From positions 27,885,661 to 27,949,660 of the forward strand of contig NC_134366.1 in the NCBI RefSeq assembly GCF_035582795.1: 64,000 nt of DNA, written 5' to 3'. A program made the translations under genes and the position numbers. The DNA comes from Mycteria americana. Lineage: Eukaryota; Chordata; Aves; Ciconiiformes; Ciconiidae. Positions 1 through 47,100 of this stretch are shown piece by piece. Positions within the stretch are counted from its first letter, which is position 1. Every line of letters begins with the position of its first letter. The notes under the pieces were generated by a model. That model searched no databases. It was not told where the DNA came from and saw only the letters and a program-made list of their open reading frames with translations.

Positions 1-832
1 TCATGTCTGAAAGTGAAAAAGGCTTTAACTACATTGCTTGCTGTTTTTCATTGCCTTTAAGCACTGAAGTCGCATACTGTGATTATGCTTTTGATGAACC
101 TTAATGTCCTTAGCGTAGGTTTCATATGCCCTGTTTAAGTCCAGACCCAACTTTTGACTAAGTGCATAGCCATGGAAAAGAAGAAAGCTGTAGGGAAGCA
201 TGAGTGTTTGGGAGGTATTAGTGTAGGAACGAACCTATGGGACCCTATAGTCACTTTTAGGCAGAGAAGAGGTGGGCCACAGGGGCATGCATGTTGATTT
301 CTTAAATTGAGATTTTCCTCTTACTGTGTCCCCTGCCACACTATACCCCAGCAGTCTGATTCTGTTCCCTCTCTGTTGCCTTTTTTTAATAGTTTGTCCT
401 GCTGTATTGAGGGGCAGCATGTGTGATAATTTTTTAATATTAATTTGTCCATCTTCACACCTTCTCTTTAAAAATTGAGGGTTAACTCAGATTTGTGGCC
501 ACCTTCATTTTAGGCTGGCATGGTATAATATGTTTTGTGACCATGCCTAGTAAGTGTATGGTAATGTCTATCAACATCAAGGCCATGATTCTAGTGAAGA
601 CATAAATGTGACTTGCTATGCTATAAGAATGTGTGTAAGAGATTTGCAGTTTTAAGACCTACTTTGTTAAGTATAAACTGCATGGATTTTTGTTTGGGTT
701 TTATATTTATTAGATTTTAAAGAAAATTTAATGCATGATGCACTTCAATTTAGTGAAAATGAATAACCCTTTTTTGTGTATGTGTAATCTGCTTGTCATC
801 CACAGTCACTTTTTTTTTTACTTTTTTTAAAG
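1..832 (+). other. CASD1: CASD1 intron (partial, window edge)
   Basis: AT-rich sequence upstream of the penultimate CASD1 coding exon, ending in a polypyrimidine stretch and an AAAG acceptor at 829-832. I see no further CASD1 exon in it. The short open frames lack splice sites and resemble nothing I know. The rest of the gene lies to the left of the window. Confidence 0.75.
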
Positions 833-925
833 ATTTTAGCTTTCATCCTCATCAGGAACATTCCTGGATATGTCCGATCTGTGTATAGCTCGTTCTTTGC
901 CTGGTTTGGCAGAATTTCTCTAGAG
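833..925 (+). CDS. CASD1: CASD1 penultimate coding exon
   Basis: 93 nt, 31 codons, phase 0 at both ends. It follows the acceptor TTTTTTTAAAG and is followed by the donor GTAAGT at 926. It encodes the segment containing [14 protein letters not shown] second AG lies six bases into the exon (ATTTTAG), so an acceptor shift is possible; I chose the upstream one because it keeps phase 0 with ILAFILIRN. Confidence 0.9.
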
Positions 926-2261
926 GTAAGTAGAATGATCAGAAGTACAGTGAATTGAAACTTAGAAATGTAAGGTGGTTTTATTATCTAAATTGTAGTA
1001 TAACACAAAAATAGTGAAGACATTTATTGGCTTATTTAATGCCGTGCTGTAGTGTTTGACCTCTTTTAGCAATGTAGCTTCCATCTACAGTTAAAAATCA
1101 TAGCTGAAATAACAGTCTCACAGTAGCAAACATTTCTTATGCTGTTTTTGGTGGGGGAGTTTAGGGTTGTGAGAGTGGGGATTTAATGCTGGAGTAAGCT
1201 GTGGTGTGTATGCAGTTGGAATATAAAAATTTAAGCCAGTTGAAGAGTCAGCATGAATTATAGTGACTAGATAAGTACACTTATAAATGTGTTTGCCCTA
1301 GAAAGCTTTCCTGCATTAATAAACAAATGTAACTTTACAAACAAAACCTTTCTTAGTGCAGATGTTATCTTGTTCCATTAAGTGTATATTTTGAAACAGT
1401 AGGAATTATCTTGCTTTCCATTTTATTTGCTGTTTAGTAATATTAAATGTTTAATTTTATTGTATTACTAAAATATATTTTTAAAAGGGAAAGGAACTTA
1501 TATGAGAAACTCATTGTACTGCAATGTATATGTAGTACCTGATTTTGAATTTTTTTTTCAAGGATCACATTTTCACCATTCTGATTCCTGGTGAACTTTA
1601 AGGTGCTGATCAACTCCAGGGACCTTTGCATTCATCAGCAGTTAAAGCATTACCTTTTATGTGCAGGCATGTTAGTTCAGTCTCTCACCAGAGAGAGTAA
1701 CTGAGCGGAGGCGTATTCCTCATCTGTTCTGACATAACGTAAACGATGCTCCCCTAAGCCATATTTGGTTAAGGGCTAAGCAAACCCATTTTACTGTGTA
1801 CTGTAACAGACTAATAGTTTTGTCTTATAGCAAAGACGTGGAAAACAGCTTCTCACAGTATGCTATTTAATCATAAACGTCTGACTTAAGCAGAAGTACA
1901 GTGTGTCAGTTGATGCAATAGTAATAATTATGTTTTTATATAAGTCAATATATTTATATATAAGTATTATTAAACACACTCTTTTTCCTTTTAGCTTTTC
2001 ATTTGCCAATACCATATTTGGCTGGCAGCAGACACAAAGGGGATCTTGGTGCTCATTCCTGGATATCCAATGTTTAATGTTCTTGTCAGCACTTTTATAT
2101 TTGTGTGTGTGGCACATGAAATTTCTCAGATCACTAATGATCTAGCACAGATTGTGGTTCCTAAAGATAACTCAACTCTGCTGAAAAGGTTGCTATGCAT
2201 AGCTGGATTTTTTTCTGGACTACTCTTCTTCGCAGCAATGCAAGATCAGTCAAGGCATTAA
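833..2261 (+). CDS. CASD1: CASD1, sialate O-acetyltransferase, C-terminal part (gene truncated by window start)
   Basis: CASD1 is the Golgi enzyme that moves acetyl groups from acetyl-CoA onto (CMP-)sialic acid, giving 9-O-acetylated sialoglycans. The family has an N-terminal luminal SGNH-type catalytic domain followed by a many-pass membrane domain. Only the end of the membrane domain is here: exons 833-925 and 1995-2261, joined in phase 0. Together they encode 119 residues plus a TAA stop at 2259-2261. Recognisable stretches are [20 protein letters not shown], then [12 protein letters not shown], then a hydrophobic helix [17 protein letters not shown], then [16 protein letters not shown], then a last helix [17 protein letters not shown] and a basic tail QDQSRH. 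The catalytic domain is outside the window, so activity cannot be judged. The downstream gene, SGCE, is convergent. Identification rests on recalled family sequence and the conserved CASD1-SGCE order. Confidence 0.95.
926..1994 (+). other. CASD1: CASD1 last intron
   Basis: 1069 bp AT-rich intron with donor GTAAGT and acceptor CCTTTTAG. No repeat family or hidden exon recognised. Confidence 0.85.
1995..2261 (+). CDS. CASD1: CASD1 terminal coding exon
   Basis: 267 nt: 88 codons and TAA. It begins CTT TTC ATT TGC directly after the TTTTAG acceptor and encodes the last two membrane helices and the basic tail QDQSRH. An open frame from the Met at 2046 is only the 3' part of this exon, not a separate gene. 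Confidence 0.95.
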   Translation, partial: LFICQYHIWLAADTKGILVLIPGYPMFNVLVSTFIFVCVAHEISQITNDLAQIVVPKDNSTLLKRLLCIAGFFSGLLFFAAMQDQSRH

Positions 2262-4370
2262 CTTGAAAAGATTGTTGGAAACTTTCTTCAGGTTTACTTT
2301 GTGTCTGCCTGAACAAAAATTCTCAACTGGAGGTGTAAGAAGACATTTAAATTAAGTGTGTGGAAAATGTATATAGTGCAAATGTACATATTTTGTGTGG
2401 AAATAGCCTTCTCGAATAATCTGAGAAACAAGAATGCACTCTACAGAATTGCATGTGAAAATGCGTCTTTTCTACTGGATATATGTTTCTGTTTACATAT
2501 CTGTTTAAACGTGACATGAAGAAGTGAAGTTAAATGGTTTAGCAACATCATGTGCATATCATGGAATTAACTTTACCTTGGGTCAGCCGAATGAAGAGTG
2601 GATGTTACTAGAGTACGCCTATACGTAACACATGCTGTAATCATGCTCATCAAGGAACAAAAAAGAGCAAACTTGTGATCCTTCATTAATGGTCACCTTC
2701 AGCTGATGTGAAACGTGAAGTTACTGGTAAATCAGGGCATTTTTCTGAACAAAATGGTAATTTTTTGTTTAGAAATGAGTATTTTAGGTGGAGATAGTAT
2801 ATATGAAACCCTTTATACATGGAAATAAAAAGTCATCACCAACTCAGTGATTTAAGATTATATACAAGTTTACATAATATTTTATGGGGTTTTTTTAGAA
2901 ATTTAAGATGTTTTCAGCAAATATGGTGAATTCTGAGGTGAAATTTTTTTTATAAAGAAAATTTGATTTTTTTTCCCCCTAAAATTGTTTGCTTTTTCAT
3001 AAATTTTCCACTAATTCATTTAACTATGTGCAGTTCTCTGTACAGTCCCAGTGAACAAACAGATGAATAATTTTCAGAGACTCAGTTCAAGACGGAGAAT
3101 TTTTGGAAGGCCTCCAACCTTTGCCAGTCAGATGAAATCCCATCATATCCGCTCCATCAGATCTTAAGGAAACGGGAGAACAGGGGAACGGTGATCTTCA
3201 AACCTCTTTCTGAGTTAGTAGGTGACCTTGAACTAGGTCTTGTTAGGGAACTGGTGCCATATTCTATCCTGTAATAATATTTTCATTTAAAAGGATGTGA
3301 GTCAAGGATGCAAGTCAATGTATTGGTATCAGGAGGAGGGATTGAGTGGTCATCTTGTTGCATGCAAGATGGGTGAGTCTCAGAATTACAAATGAAATGA
3401 GATTGGAGCTGTTTGGAGGAGTCTTTTTTCCCCATCCTTTTTGGCAGTGCCCATCTTTCTTATTAACTCTTTCCTTTAGCATAAAAAGTAAAATTGAAAG
3501 AAACAGCCCTTCAGTGTGGCAGTGACAAGCTGTAATTTACGTTCCACTTATGACCATAACTTCAGTGAATTTCTTTGCCCTTCGTGATTTTGGTTCAAGT
3601 GATAGTTTGACCTCTAGTTGCTTTTTCATTTTATTCATCTACTGATTACTTGTTAGCAGTCAAAAACACAAGCACAATATTGTTTTCCAAGCATATGTGC
3701 AATTATGTATGATTATAAACAATATGAATCCTAATTTGTACCGTATGTACTGTCATGTACACGTTTTTGATCTTATCCCAGTGAAAAAATGGAATTCAAA
3801 CTTGCAGCCACCAATGAGTGCAAAACAATTTTGTGAAAAGAATGGCTTCAATTTTTTTTTGGTGGAGAACAGTTTCTTTTAAAGAATGACCAGTCATTCA
3901 TCATAAAAAAGAAAAAACAAATCCCCCCCACAGATTCAGCAGTTTTACTAAGCCTGCCAGCTCTTTTGAAGCTATTGGAGAGATACTCAGCTATTTGTTC
4001 TTTGTGTGCATTACTCCAATGTTTGGAAAGTTAACCTCCTTGGTCAGTACATTTGAATGGCTGAAAGAAATGGTATAGGTGAACACTAGTGGGGGATAGC
4101 ATGGGTAACCTTCATCTATGCCAGTATTAGGAGCAATGGGGAGCTGTGAGTTTGAGCGATAATTTTTGTTTTGTTCTTCACAACTTAAGTATTGTAGATA
4201 CAATTTTATTTATCTGTTGTACAGACTTGGTTAAAAGATTTATTTTTAATGTTTGAAATAATGCACTTGTTTACTATTACTGTGTGTGGGATAAATATAT
4301 TTTCTTTTCAGGTTATGTAAAAATATGAATTAATTTAAACATTAAATAAATGTGCTGTGGATGCTTATTT
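2262..4370 (+). other. CASD1: CASD1 3' UTR
   Basis: Non-coding AU-rich sequence after the stop. Possible poly(A) signals are AATAAA at 2824-2829 and at 4345-4350. The second is followed by a GU-rich stretch (TGTGCTGTGG and TTTTTGT), so I take ~4370 as the distal 3' end. Short open frames in this stretch look like chance. The exact end is inferred. Confidence 0.6.
4345..4350 (+). terminator. CASD1: Distal poly(A) signal of CASD1
   Basis: AATAAA followed within 30 nt by a U/GU-rich element, the usual layout of a cleavage and polyadenylation site. A proximal AATAAA at 2824 could give a shorter transcript. Confidence 0.55.
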
Positions 4371-7300
4371 TTGTAATGGGAGCAGCATCAATTAAGTAAA
4401 AACTTTTTATTGCTTGACTCTAGCTGGGCTACAGTTCACTATTACGCCTACCTTAAATTACAGATTAGTATTGCAGTTTCTCCAAAGTGATATTCTGGAT
4501 ACTCTTACTTCCAAATGAAGGGCAGCTGTTCACTTGTATCACAAATTATTTCAGGTGCAATGCAGGAAGAAAGATTCTTCTGCAGTAAATCGCACTGTCT
4601 CAGGTCTGATGAAATTACAGCTCCAGTAGCCAAAACCACCCCTGGAGCTCGGGGGACTTTAGCAGAACTCTGCAGCGGAGGTGTTGAATACTCTTTCCCC
4701 CAGGTTACAAGCTAGAAACTCTGCGGCAGAGCTCTGCATGAAAGCAGAGGAACTGACTTGGTGTTTTTTCAGTCTGGCAACATCAGGAAACCTGTCCTTC
4801 AGATTTGTTTGGGTTAAGGAATTCAGCTTTTAATTTAGCTACGTAAGTCCCACACTAAATAGAAGAAGGGGCTCCTTAAGCAAAGGATTCAGAGTGGTAG
4901 TTTCTATCCCCAAAGCTCCTTGTATAATCGGGGAGATAATACCTAACGTGGGCACCTGAACCAAGTGGTGCAAATACTCTCCATCCTTTCCGGTTACACC
5001 ACCTATTTAGGCGTCTCCCCCAGCTAAACAGAAAGCCTGCACAATCAGCTCCACTGCAGTTCCTAGACACTTACCATCCAGTATCACTGTCCATGTTAAC
5101 AACTGTCACAAAAAGTTGTTCAGGCATCATTATGTAAAATAACCAGGCAACATCACTACTTAATGTTTTCCTATTTATTAGATTTCACATTTCATATATT
5201 TACAAAGACATCTGTAGTGCTTTCTATTTAATTTGGTTGCAACTGTCACTTAATCAATACAATATCAGTTCATACTGTCATTGTACATCATTAAAAGATG
5301 CTGTGAATTTACTGTTTTAACTATCAGCACTTTTAACTATTACTAATTCTTTAGCCATTAAGTGTCTTTAGCCAGCTTTATAAATCTGTGCTTCCATAGT
5401 AATTTTTTAATAAGTAAAAATAAATAATTTGATATTAAACTTACCTCAAATAAGTGAAGCTTTCAATGATAAAATAGTTCAGGTGTGCTTAATACCCAAG
5501 TCACCTACATCATTAGATTATTTTCAGAATAGGTGGAGCACCCACTGGTACAAACTGATCCTTTATGCACGTACATAACAGTTTAAGAAATTTCCTTAAA
5601 TATATGGGCACTGTTACATATTAATACAAATAAGATGGGAGCAGCTCAACTGGTAGTTAATTGATTGTCATGTCATCCTCAAGTTATCAGAAATTGTTAT
5701 GATCCAAACCCAATACTATTTACAAAGTTTAGTCTTACGTTGCATTAAAAATCATTATTTAAAATCCATTCCATTCATTTCTGTTTCAAAGCCCTGACAG
5801 CTCATACATTTGAAAATAGTAGTAGAAACTAATAGAAACTAGTAGAAACCGAATGCTGATTGTACTCAGATTTTTCACAGCTTGGATAAAAGATGTAAAT
5901 TTTTAATTTACTATAAATCTCAGTGTGCGGTTTTCTAATTCACTTTTCACTGATAACCATCCAAGCTGCTGGAAAAAGGGAGGGGTCTCTTAGGAGGCTG
6001 ATTGACTGATGAACTCTCTTCCCTGGTACCTTTTGGATGAGGTAGGTAGGCGTGATGCATGCCACTTGGAAAGTGAGTAGGAATGGCTCTTTATTCCAAC
6101 TGTTTCAGAAACGGACTTGGTTTTTCAACTGACATGACTGTAGCTTGAGCTACCTCTCGCAGTAGAATAACCACCGGCGCTATTCCTATGGCTAGATGCA
6201 TTTGTTAGCATATTCTGTGGGTTGTGCTTAGCATTTAGGGCAGCCTTGCAAACTCTGACGTTTAAGGCTTGACAATACACATGTACAAAGCACGGAGCAC
6301 CGATTATATACTTTGCTGCAATAGTTATGCTTGTTGCACAAAATGTGTCTAAAAAGCAGCTCAGGACTTGTTTTAACTGTCTGCGGAGGTGTTGCATTCA
6401 GGTCCAAGCCTATAAACACATCGTTGTTTGCTTAAAAATGAACATAAAATAAGGTTGTGTGTTTTGAAGGAACAGGGTCATAACTGTAAGAAGAAGAAGA
6501 AAAAAAAAGCCAGTGACTAGTTTGGTTTTTTTACAAACTCTAATAACCTTATTTTACAGTTTCTTTTTAGCCTCAGTCTAAAATTCCTAAATTTCTCCAT
6601 TTCTCTTAGCAGAGACCTCAGAAACCTCAACTAAGGAAATGGAGCCAGCACTTAGCAATTTTAAAGCAGACACAGCTTTCTGCGTACAATGCAATGTCCT
6701 GATGAACATACAGCTTCTGAAAGAGAAAATATTACAGAAAAAAGACAAAGCTTAAGTGTCAGCTTAAAACAGTGTGATGCTTTGAGGTAAAACCCCAAGA
6801 CCTGTTGGTAGGAGCTGTTACAGCTGGAGACCTGAGGTCCTGTGTTATGTTGTATGTGAGGTTTTAAAGAAGCGTCAGAAAAATTCATTTAAAATACAGA
6901 AAAGCATCAGGAGATAAATTATCACCATCTATTGAAAATAAGGAAAACTCAGTTCAGATCCTTCATATTATTAAGCTTTCAACTGCATAGACAAATGCCT
7001 CCCAAAGTAACCACCTCCCAGGAAAGTATGTATTTAATCAACTCTGTTTTAAGATGCTAAAAAATAATCCTCGATTTATTGGATAGCTAGTTCTCCCACA
7101 ACTCTTTTTGCTCCAAAAAGAACAAAGAATGTGGAAGATATAAAAAATAAACCGCATCGGGGCATCAGGAATATCACAAAAAGAATTTGAAAGAATATTT
7201 TGAGAGAGTTAAAAGTCCGTGTAAAGCGTAACAAAATTTACCGTTGTTTACTTGCAGACATTAATTTCTGCCTCCAGTAGTTTGTAACAGTTTCTTCTAA

Positions 7301-7699
7301 CAAAACCAGATGAATGAATGGACAGATTTTAAATGTTTTATTGCTTACAAGTTGTCAAATAGGTTAAATATCTGGTAAAGGAACAGAAAGCCAATTTTCA
7401 ACAGGAATAGTTTTAGTTTTTTTGTTTTGTTGTTTTTTGTTGTTTTTTTTTTTTCCCAAAAATAACTTTGCTCATTACATTTTGATAATCTCTAAAAAAT
7501 TAATGCCTAATAAATCTGGAATGCTATTTCTGAGCCTCATCATACTGCACAAGTTTTCATGCTTATAGACTACTCCTTTTCGTGTGCAAATGTAAGGCAA
7601 TTATATCATCCCACTGAACAGAGTCTAAAATCCTTGGAACCTGGCGCTTATCTTGAAGTTTTGATTTCCCTGTTAAAACTTTCAGGAGAGATCACAAGA
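4371..7699. other. Intergenic spacer between convergent CASD1 and SGCE
   Basis: About 3.3 kb of AT-rich sequence with no supported gene. A locally less AT-rich block at about 4500-5070 holds two short open frames on opposite strands, but neither has splice sites or recognisable protein. It may be an old, eroded repeat. The spacer's right side contains a T-rich stretch at 7420-7455. Confidence 0.6.
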
Positions 7700-40770
<33,071 letters not shown>

Positions 40771-41150
40771 TAGGCGGGTGTGCGCGGGTGCTTGAGCTGC
40801 CCGCGGGGGGCTTGGAGAGCGGAGTCCGCAGGACCCGTTTCCCCTGAAGGTGGGGATAGGCTGGTCTGTGGGCTTCTGGCAGGGTCGGGTGCCTGCCCTG
40901 CCCTGCCGGGGTTCGGCGCTATTTCAGTGGAGAGGCGGGTGCACCCTGCGGCGGGGCCCAGCCGCTCTCGCCTCAGGGAAGGGGTGCAGATGTGGCGGGA
41001 ACGAAGTCGTGAAGCGAGGCGATGATGCGCCGGGTGGGGAAGCGAAGGCAGCGGTTGTGGCACCTTGCAACTTGCCTCTTGCGGCCCCACTCCCTCCCTT
41101 GAAGCCAGGACACAAGCGCCAGGGCAGGACAGGACAGGACGCCTCGCAAG

Positions 41151-44100
41151 CTTGCCTGGTGCACACGGGTGTGGTGTGTTCTTGGAGGATGTCGTGGCTA
41201 AAGTCCTTGCAACACCAGTTTTCTGAACATCTTACCCCTTTTTAAGGCTGTATCCCTATTCTACGTGTAAATCCAAAGTGGTTTGTTTTTCAGTGTTCAG
41301 CAGCTGGACCTGCAAGTAGCGGCGTAGTGAGTAGGGTGCCTGGAGGGCATAGCCAAGGGCTCCAAGCCCCAGGCTGTCAAGTGTGTGGAGACTTGTCACT
41401 CGTCTTGCATTGCTGTCTTGCAGCTTTGTGCCCTCCATCAAAGGTTGTACCCAATTTCCTAAGTCAGGTCTGATCATTCCATGCTGTCTCACTTCACACT
41501 GGCTGCATTACGCTTTCTGGACTAATTACTGGTTTTTGACTGCCATTTAATGTCTGTGGCATAGCCCAAAAGCTGTGACAGTATTTGCTCTGCTGTGAAA
41601 GCAAATCCCCCTGTGTAGAAGGAGAAATATTGTCAAATACAGTTCTTGGCAATGGTGATGTATTTTGTGGGTAGGTGTATGTATATGTCATATATAACCA
41701 CTTAAGACATAGCGCTGTGTAAATACAGCATTTTCTTTTAGGGAGCTACAATCTTTCAGCTTTCTATATGGTATATATAAGAGTAGTCCTTGTACTAGAA
41801 TTACATACAGAACCACATCTAGAGGCATGCCTGCTTTTATGTATGTTTTAGTAGGTTTGATTTAAACTTATTTAAACTTATTTAAACTATTCGTTATTTA
41901 AACTTGTAATATCTTAGGGCAGTTATGCATGGGAGGGTAGATTTTTTTTTTGACAAATTCTTTGTAAATGTTTTACTCTGTAGGCTAGTATAGAAGTACA
42001 TTTAAATAAGAACAAGACTTGGATGGAGCGTTTCTGTGAAATATTTGCTTGGAATTGCATAGAATGCAGTTGAAGATTTTTTTGCCTTCCACAACTAAAG
42101 CCCCAGCTCAACAAATAGATCTGTTTCTACTTTTATTTTCTCCTTCTGGTGGATTGTCATGTCTGATATTTGCAAATTGCAGTAAGTCTTCCATTATCCA
42201 TGGAAATGACCTTCCTTCCTTTGTTCTGCATACAGAATTTTTGATTTCTCATGAAATTTCATAAGCAGTTCCACACTTGTGAGCCAAATGCATTTGCAAA
42301 AAATAATAGTAATTGTATGCTTTTGAGGTTTGGAAGGAAGAAATATAATCTGGCTTACTCAAATTGTATTGACCCTATTGAACTCTTTATAAGCAGGGGG
42401 AAAAAAGACAACTGTAGAAGACTTTACCTTATCTGGCTTCTTTAGTCTTGTTACAGCTCTAAATTTCCATTAATCCATCTCATGAAGGGGAACTTTACAC
42501 AGTAAGAGGCTCCTCAGTATAGAAGTTCTGCCTGACATTAAGGTACAAAATACTCTGGTGTTTTAGTCAGCCAGCTCATTATCCCAGATAAAGGATTTTT
42601 TATTCTTTTTCCACTGAGACTTTCTTTCAGAATATATTCACATTTTTAATTTGACTACATAGGTATTTAAGAGCAGAAATCACACTTCTTCATTTACCTC
42701 TGTCTAGAATTACTCTTCTGTTTCGTGGCACTTTATAATTTTCAGTAGGCCTACTTCCACACTGAAGTTATATGTGATTTTTTGATTCATTCCATTATGG
42801 AAGCGTACAAAGCCATACAGGTTCAGCTGTGCCATAACGATCTCAGATAGCTAGCTTATCCTGTGGTGGTAATGTTTAGACTAACGAGTGAGAATACTGG
42901 TAGCTTTCCAACAATAATTGTTATGCTAGCGAAGTGTCTGATTTTTGTAAACACCTGTACTGTCATCAGCTTATTAATTACCATTTTCTTTCCAAGTAAT
43001 ATCATGTTGAGATGTTATTCCTACAGACACTGTAAAACTGTCAACATAAATTTTTTTAATGTAGTAGCAGCAGTATAGTAGTGTTCAGTGCTCTGCCACC
43101 TCTGCATAGAAAGAAGGCTATGTTTATGTAAAATGTGTTTGTGAGATACACTGCCTGAGAAGAAATGGTTATGTGTCATTGATAACGTAAAGAAGTGCAG
43201 CAAGGGCCTGCCTTGTCCTACTGCTTCCTTCATGGCGGCCCTTGCGCATGGATAAGTATCTATGTCTTTTTAGTTAGTCGTATCTTGAGCCTGGGATTCC
43301 AAAACATACAGCACTGACCCAGCCCTGCAAGACAGACTTTGACTTGCCTGAGAAACTTTGGGTCATGCTGTGCACTTCTTAAGAATCCTACCCGTACATT
43401 CATAAAATGAAGTGATATGGACAAAACAACTTGTTTAAATCAGCCACCAATGACTTGGTAATTCATTTTAAATACTCCCTCTGTAAGTATTTATTTCTCC
43501 TTGTACTGTACTTTAAAAGACTGCGTGTAACAGAAATGGATGGAAAGGGATGCAGTGATGAGACATTTTTACAGAAATTGTTCTGTATTCCATATATAGT
43601 GCATTTGCTTTGGCAAGTAGAAGAGCTGGCTTCTAACCTTACTACAATAGTTTTTAGCTAAAACTTTTTAATTCCAGAGTATAAAACCCTCATTTTTTAG
43701 GGATGCAATAGTGACAATTACTGTTTCCCCATGCATTCTGCAGACTCAGTTCAAAGGTTTATTTTGTTCTTCAGACACATTTGACCGTCGACTTCATGCA
43801 GAAGGAATACAACCTAATCCATTTGCCTCTTTGTCTTTTAGAGCACAGGCACTTCCAGCTTGATCTTTATAGATACTGAATGCTTGCAAGTCTTCAGTGC
43901 TTCTGAAGATCAGCCCACCTAAACAAAAGAAAGAAGCATATTCTCTCTTTTTTTTTTCTTCCCTTTTTTTTTTAGGCACTCTTGTGGGGAAAATATTTAT
44001 ATATCTATATATAGCTTTTAGTAAGGCTAGCAACTAGTATACCAAGTTATTATGTAAGACATAAAAAGAACAATTACAATTCTTGTTCCAGTTTGCAAGT

Positions 44101-47100
44101 CCTGAGGAGTTATAACACCACCTTTCATTACATTCCAAGGATTCTTATTTCTTTTGTACTTCTGTCTTTCTAATGTTTACTGGAAGCCTGTTGGCATATT
44201 AATGTGGTAATTTGTGACTGCAGTATACTACTAGTTTTTATGTAGTGTTTAACTACATGTTTTATATGCAGCAGTGCTACAGGACACTATATACAACAAA
44301 AAATTCTTCAAAAATTAGGGTTTTAAGAATTTTAATATTATGTGAAATGCACCCAACAGATCGTTATCGAAACAAAGCACATTATTCAAAATTAGCTTCC
44401 AGAGTTGAACAGAAATAGATTTTTATGAGCTATGTTTTTAGCTGATTTAGCCCATGTATTTTATCTTTTCCTGGAATTTTAAATGGTTAAGAGGAGCTCA
44501 AAAGATTGAATTATGTAATGTAGTAGCTTTCTCTAGAATTTGGCATTCATTTCGGAAAATACCATGTGTTTGGAGAAAGAAGGTTATATATGTCCAAATA
44601 TGGAAGTGATAAACAAGAACAAATAAAAAAAAAGAACTTGGAAGAAATAAGAAGTGCACTGTAAGTTAAAACAGCCCTCAGGCAACTTCAGTTTGCTAAA
44701 CCAGCACTTGTATAGCAAATAGCCCTTTATGTCAGTGACTTTGGCCTTACTATAGGGGTTATAGTTTCACATGTCTGAGTAGTTCTTGTGGCTTTTCAGA
44801 CATGCACTACCGCACCTGAAATATTGGTTCTTGTCAACATAGGAGAGCTTTCACTCTCTTTACATGTACAAATGGCCCACGTTGGCCCCTCTCTCCCTCT
44901 TTCGGGCACTGCTGGGCAACAGTGAGTGAAACAATATTGAGGTGTGCTTTTCTTCTGTGAGAGACTTCCATTTCAAACATACTTGCTGCTGGGTGCTCAC
45001 TGATGGCTCATACCTTACTTTAAAAGAAAAAAGTATTGACTGTGATTTCTGTCACACAATTTTTCCTGTGGTCAAAGCTTTTAGGGAACATGTTGGTTCA
45101 AAGAATTACTATTTCTATCTGTAATTCTAACTGCTGTTCTAGAAAGATACAAAAATAGCTAGACAATGGTAAGTTTGATTTTTCTCTCCTTGCTCTGTAT
45201 TGGGAAAGGCTGCATCTTGTAGAATGACACAGAGAATAAATATTGTACATATTATCATGGGGGGAAAAATAGTACCAGAACCATTATCTGAATCTCTTAA
45301 AATGTCTGTCTGTAGTACTCAGATCAGTAGGCTTAGTCCAGTATAAGTATCACTGAATTAATATTTTCCTCATCTTTCTATGAGCTCTGCCATTCCTAAA
45401 TCTCTAGGTTTTAATTTGGCTTAATTTCTTGTAAATTCTGCATAGAGAAGTTAGTCTGATGACTAAAATTAGTTAAAGATTCTGAACTAATTCTTGTGTC
45501 TTCATTGTTCATCAGTTCTTCAGTTATCTACAAAAATTCCTTGTTTCAGCCTTTTTTGTAAGGCTGAAACATCAAGGCAAAGCTCCCCCACCTGGGAAGG
45601 TAAGAGTGGGTGTCTGTTCAAAAGCATATGTGAAATACAATTATCAGTGTTAATGGCTGAAAAATGAGAACTTCTAAATTCTGCTAACATGTGGCTGCCC
45701 AAAGCTATGCACCTTTTGTGGATAATGTAACTAAGTAAGGTCCTCTGTACTTCAGAGGTCCTGCTTGTGGAAACAAGAGAATATTTATACTTTGAATTAA
45801 CTTTTTTTTTTTTTTTTTTAAGCAGAGCATAGGCCCTGGAGTGCAGCTGCATGATGATACACTCCTGGATGCACAGAAGTAGCTCAAAAGGAATTATTAG
45901 AGAAAACAATGGGCTAGATGAGCACATTGGCAAATGCAAGCTGAGTGAGTAAATCCTCATCTCTGGCAGTAAGATTTTTTAATTGTTTTTTCTGTGCATT
46001 AATGTCCATCTCTTCTCCCTTGACCAAATAATTTATTACAAAATTTACTGGAAAGGGCTGACATTATCCTAGAACCAGGATTTGTAGCAAATATAACTTA
46101 GCACCTGTGAAAAGTGATCTAGACTGAATGTTGCACATTGTGTTTAGGGGTTTCATGTGCATTGTCATACATAGGTGAGACTGCGTATGTCCGTGAACTT
46201 AAATCCTTTATTATGGTTGATGCAGTAAATCAGTGGTGCTTTGGAGAAATAGCTTCCATGTCAAGATGGAGTCTATGAATAAATTGGGGGATGGAACACA
46301 CCTAGCAGGAACTCTTGCAGGTGCCAAACCTTGGATGTCAGTATCATGTTGGCCAGGTTATGCAACACACAGATCCAGCTTCATTATGAATTCTCAGCCC
46401 AAAGAAGCAGAAACATGGGCCAACAGTGAACAAGGTGTAGTTCCTCATATGGGGGTAGTCAACACCCAGAGCTTAAGGCAACAACTTTGAAAAAAACAAG
46501 TTAATCGTACATCCTAGATGATGAATAAAGGACAGTGTTGGATTTGTACCTAGAGTCAGTTCTTGCCAAGAGTGTGGGAGTTGCAGAAGCACCTCAAAGG
46601 AGCAGAGCAAAAGCTTGTGACAGATGTGAGTGTTATGTGCAGATTTAAGAAAATGGTTTGATGAAAAATGGAATGTTTTCACCCTGAAGGCATGAAATTT
46701 GAAAGTGATGCTAGGAAGAAGGGCCAAGGTTTTCACGGAACAAAGAACAGGTTTTCCTTCTGTTCCAGAACAAGCTTTGCTTGGAGGAACAGTGAAATAC
46801 TTGTACTTTTTCTTTTAAATAAGTATCATGTGCTCTCCAGTGTGTTTATGTGAGGTATTACCTTAAGTGGAGAGAGACAGGTTGAAAGCAGCTGTTTAAG
46901 GGTAGCAGTTAAGAAAGACTAAAAAAATAAACAGCATGCCACAGAGTACAATAATCAGGTTTGCAGCAAGGAGAACACGGAGGCTGGAGGGGTGGAATGC
47001 AGCTGTAGTTTCAGGATTGTTGAATGTGGTTCTGTCTAAACTGAGATCCAAAGGCGTGCCTTATCTAAACATATCTGAACTAGTTTTGAGTAGTGTGGAG

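Noticed and set aside
45520-45960. 146-codon minus-strand open frame
   Set aside because: It includes a poly-Lys run from a T20 tract and no domain or splice signals; treated as chance.
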